DNA of 64,000 nt from a virus. The first letter of the stretch is position 1. Every line of letters starts with the position of its first letter. The notes beneath the pieces were generated by a model, which was given only the letters and a program-made list of their open reading frames with translations, was not told where the DNA came from and searched no databases. The translations under genes and the position numbers were made by a program. The stretch is from positions 1 to 64,000 of IMG/VR virus record IMGVR_UViG_3300048011_000525. One strand, given 5' to 3'. Positions 63,985 through 64,000 of this stretch are shown here, one piece after another.

Positions 63985-64000
63985 ATGACATTTGAAGAAA
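63985..64000 (+). CDS. start of a further heptose-operon gene (cut by window end)
   Basis: ATG 63985 lies 3 nt after the cupin stop and begins MTFEE before the window ends. By operon logic GmhA or GmhB would be expected, but nothing more can be said. Confidence 0.35.

Noticed and set aside
1-64000. Cyanophage origin
   Set aside because: Gene order resembles cyanophages, but no psbA, psbD, hli or other photosynthesis gene is seen, and the TonB receptor and heptose genes fit a proteobacterial host better. The complete genome would be needed to settle it.

Overview
This window is a large piece of a marine-type T4-like myovirus genome that infects a Gram-negative host. The T4 core is recognisable by gene content and order: gp41 helicase, gp61 primase, UvsW, UvsX, UvsY and gp32 for replication and recombination, then gp16/gp17 terminase, gp4, gp19 tube, gp18 sheath and gp13-gp14-gp15 neck and tail completion. 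The DNA is AT-rich, genes are tightly packed, and late promoters of the T4 type (ATAAATA boxes) precede structural genes. No photosynthesis genes are present. A Kdo pathway, a heptose pathway and a TonB-dependent receptor point to a proteobacterial host with an LPS outer membrane, but the host cannot be named from this sequence.

Layout. 1-970 is a non-coding regulatory stretch with repeats and strong inverted repeats. 970-9950 is an early region of about 22 short rightward genes, mostly of unknown function, with about 17 near-identical sigma70-type promoters and a shared ribosome-binding site GAGGGCA. It also holds three tRNAs, an AAA+ ATPase, an HNH protein and several one- or two-helix membrane peptides. 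9950-11050 is mostly non-coding but contains a 14-residue cysteine-rich micropeptide. 11.0-15.7 kb is a leftward late unit of virion-type proteins, including a complete subtilisin-like protease. 16.1-21.9 kb holds gp41, gp61, a carbamoyltransferase, a 2OG-Fe oxygenase and a methyltransferase. 22.0-23.75 kb is a TonB-dependent outer-membrane receptor. 24.9-30.0 kb is a translationally coupled leftward operon (two cupins, KdsA, HemE, KdsB, a gp62-like protein, a zinc-finger protein, a miniature DnaE-like protein). 30.5-33.2 kb carries UvsW and a partner. 33.2-40.9 kb is a glycan island: three KpsC/KpsS-like transferases, GT-A, GT25 and exostosin-like transferases, a pyruvyl transferase and a nucleotidyltransferase-cupin fusion. 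40.9-43.7 kb is UvsY/UvsX/gp32, 43.9-61.2 kb is packaging and tail, and 61.2-64 kb begins a heptose operon (Nudix, HldE, HldD, cupin).

How it may work together. The early genes look like one regulon: same promoter, same palindromic -10 (TATACTGTATA), same leader, same RBS. Two structured RNAs inside the region display hairpin loops reading ATGCCCTC, the exact complement of that RBS, which suggests an RNA-based shut-off of early translation. A hexamer, CAGCCG, occurs 31 times on the plus strand of 1.0-9.0 kb and is nearly absent elsewhere. In the rest of the window many ATGs sit 4-6 nt after a promoter box, predicting leaderless mRNAs. The metabolic cargo (Kdo, heptose, transferases, pyruvyl and sulfo groups, a new outer-membrane receptor, HemE) looks like a programme to rebuild the infected cell's surface and supply tetrapyrroles.
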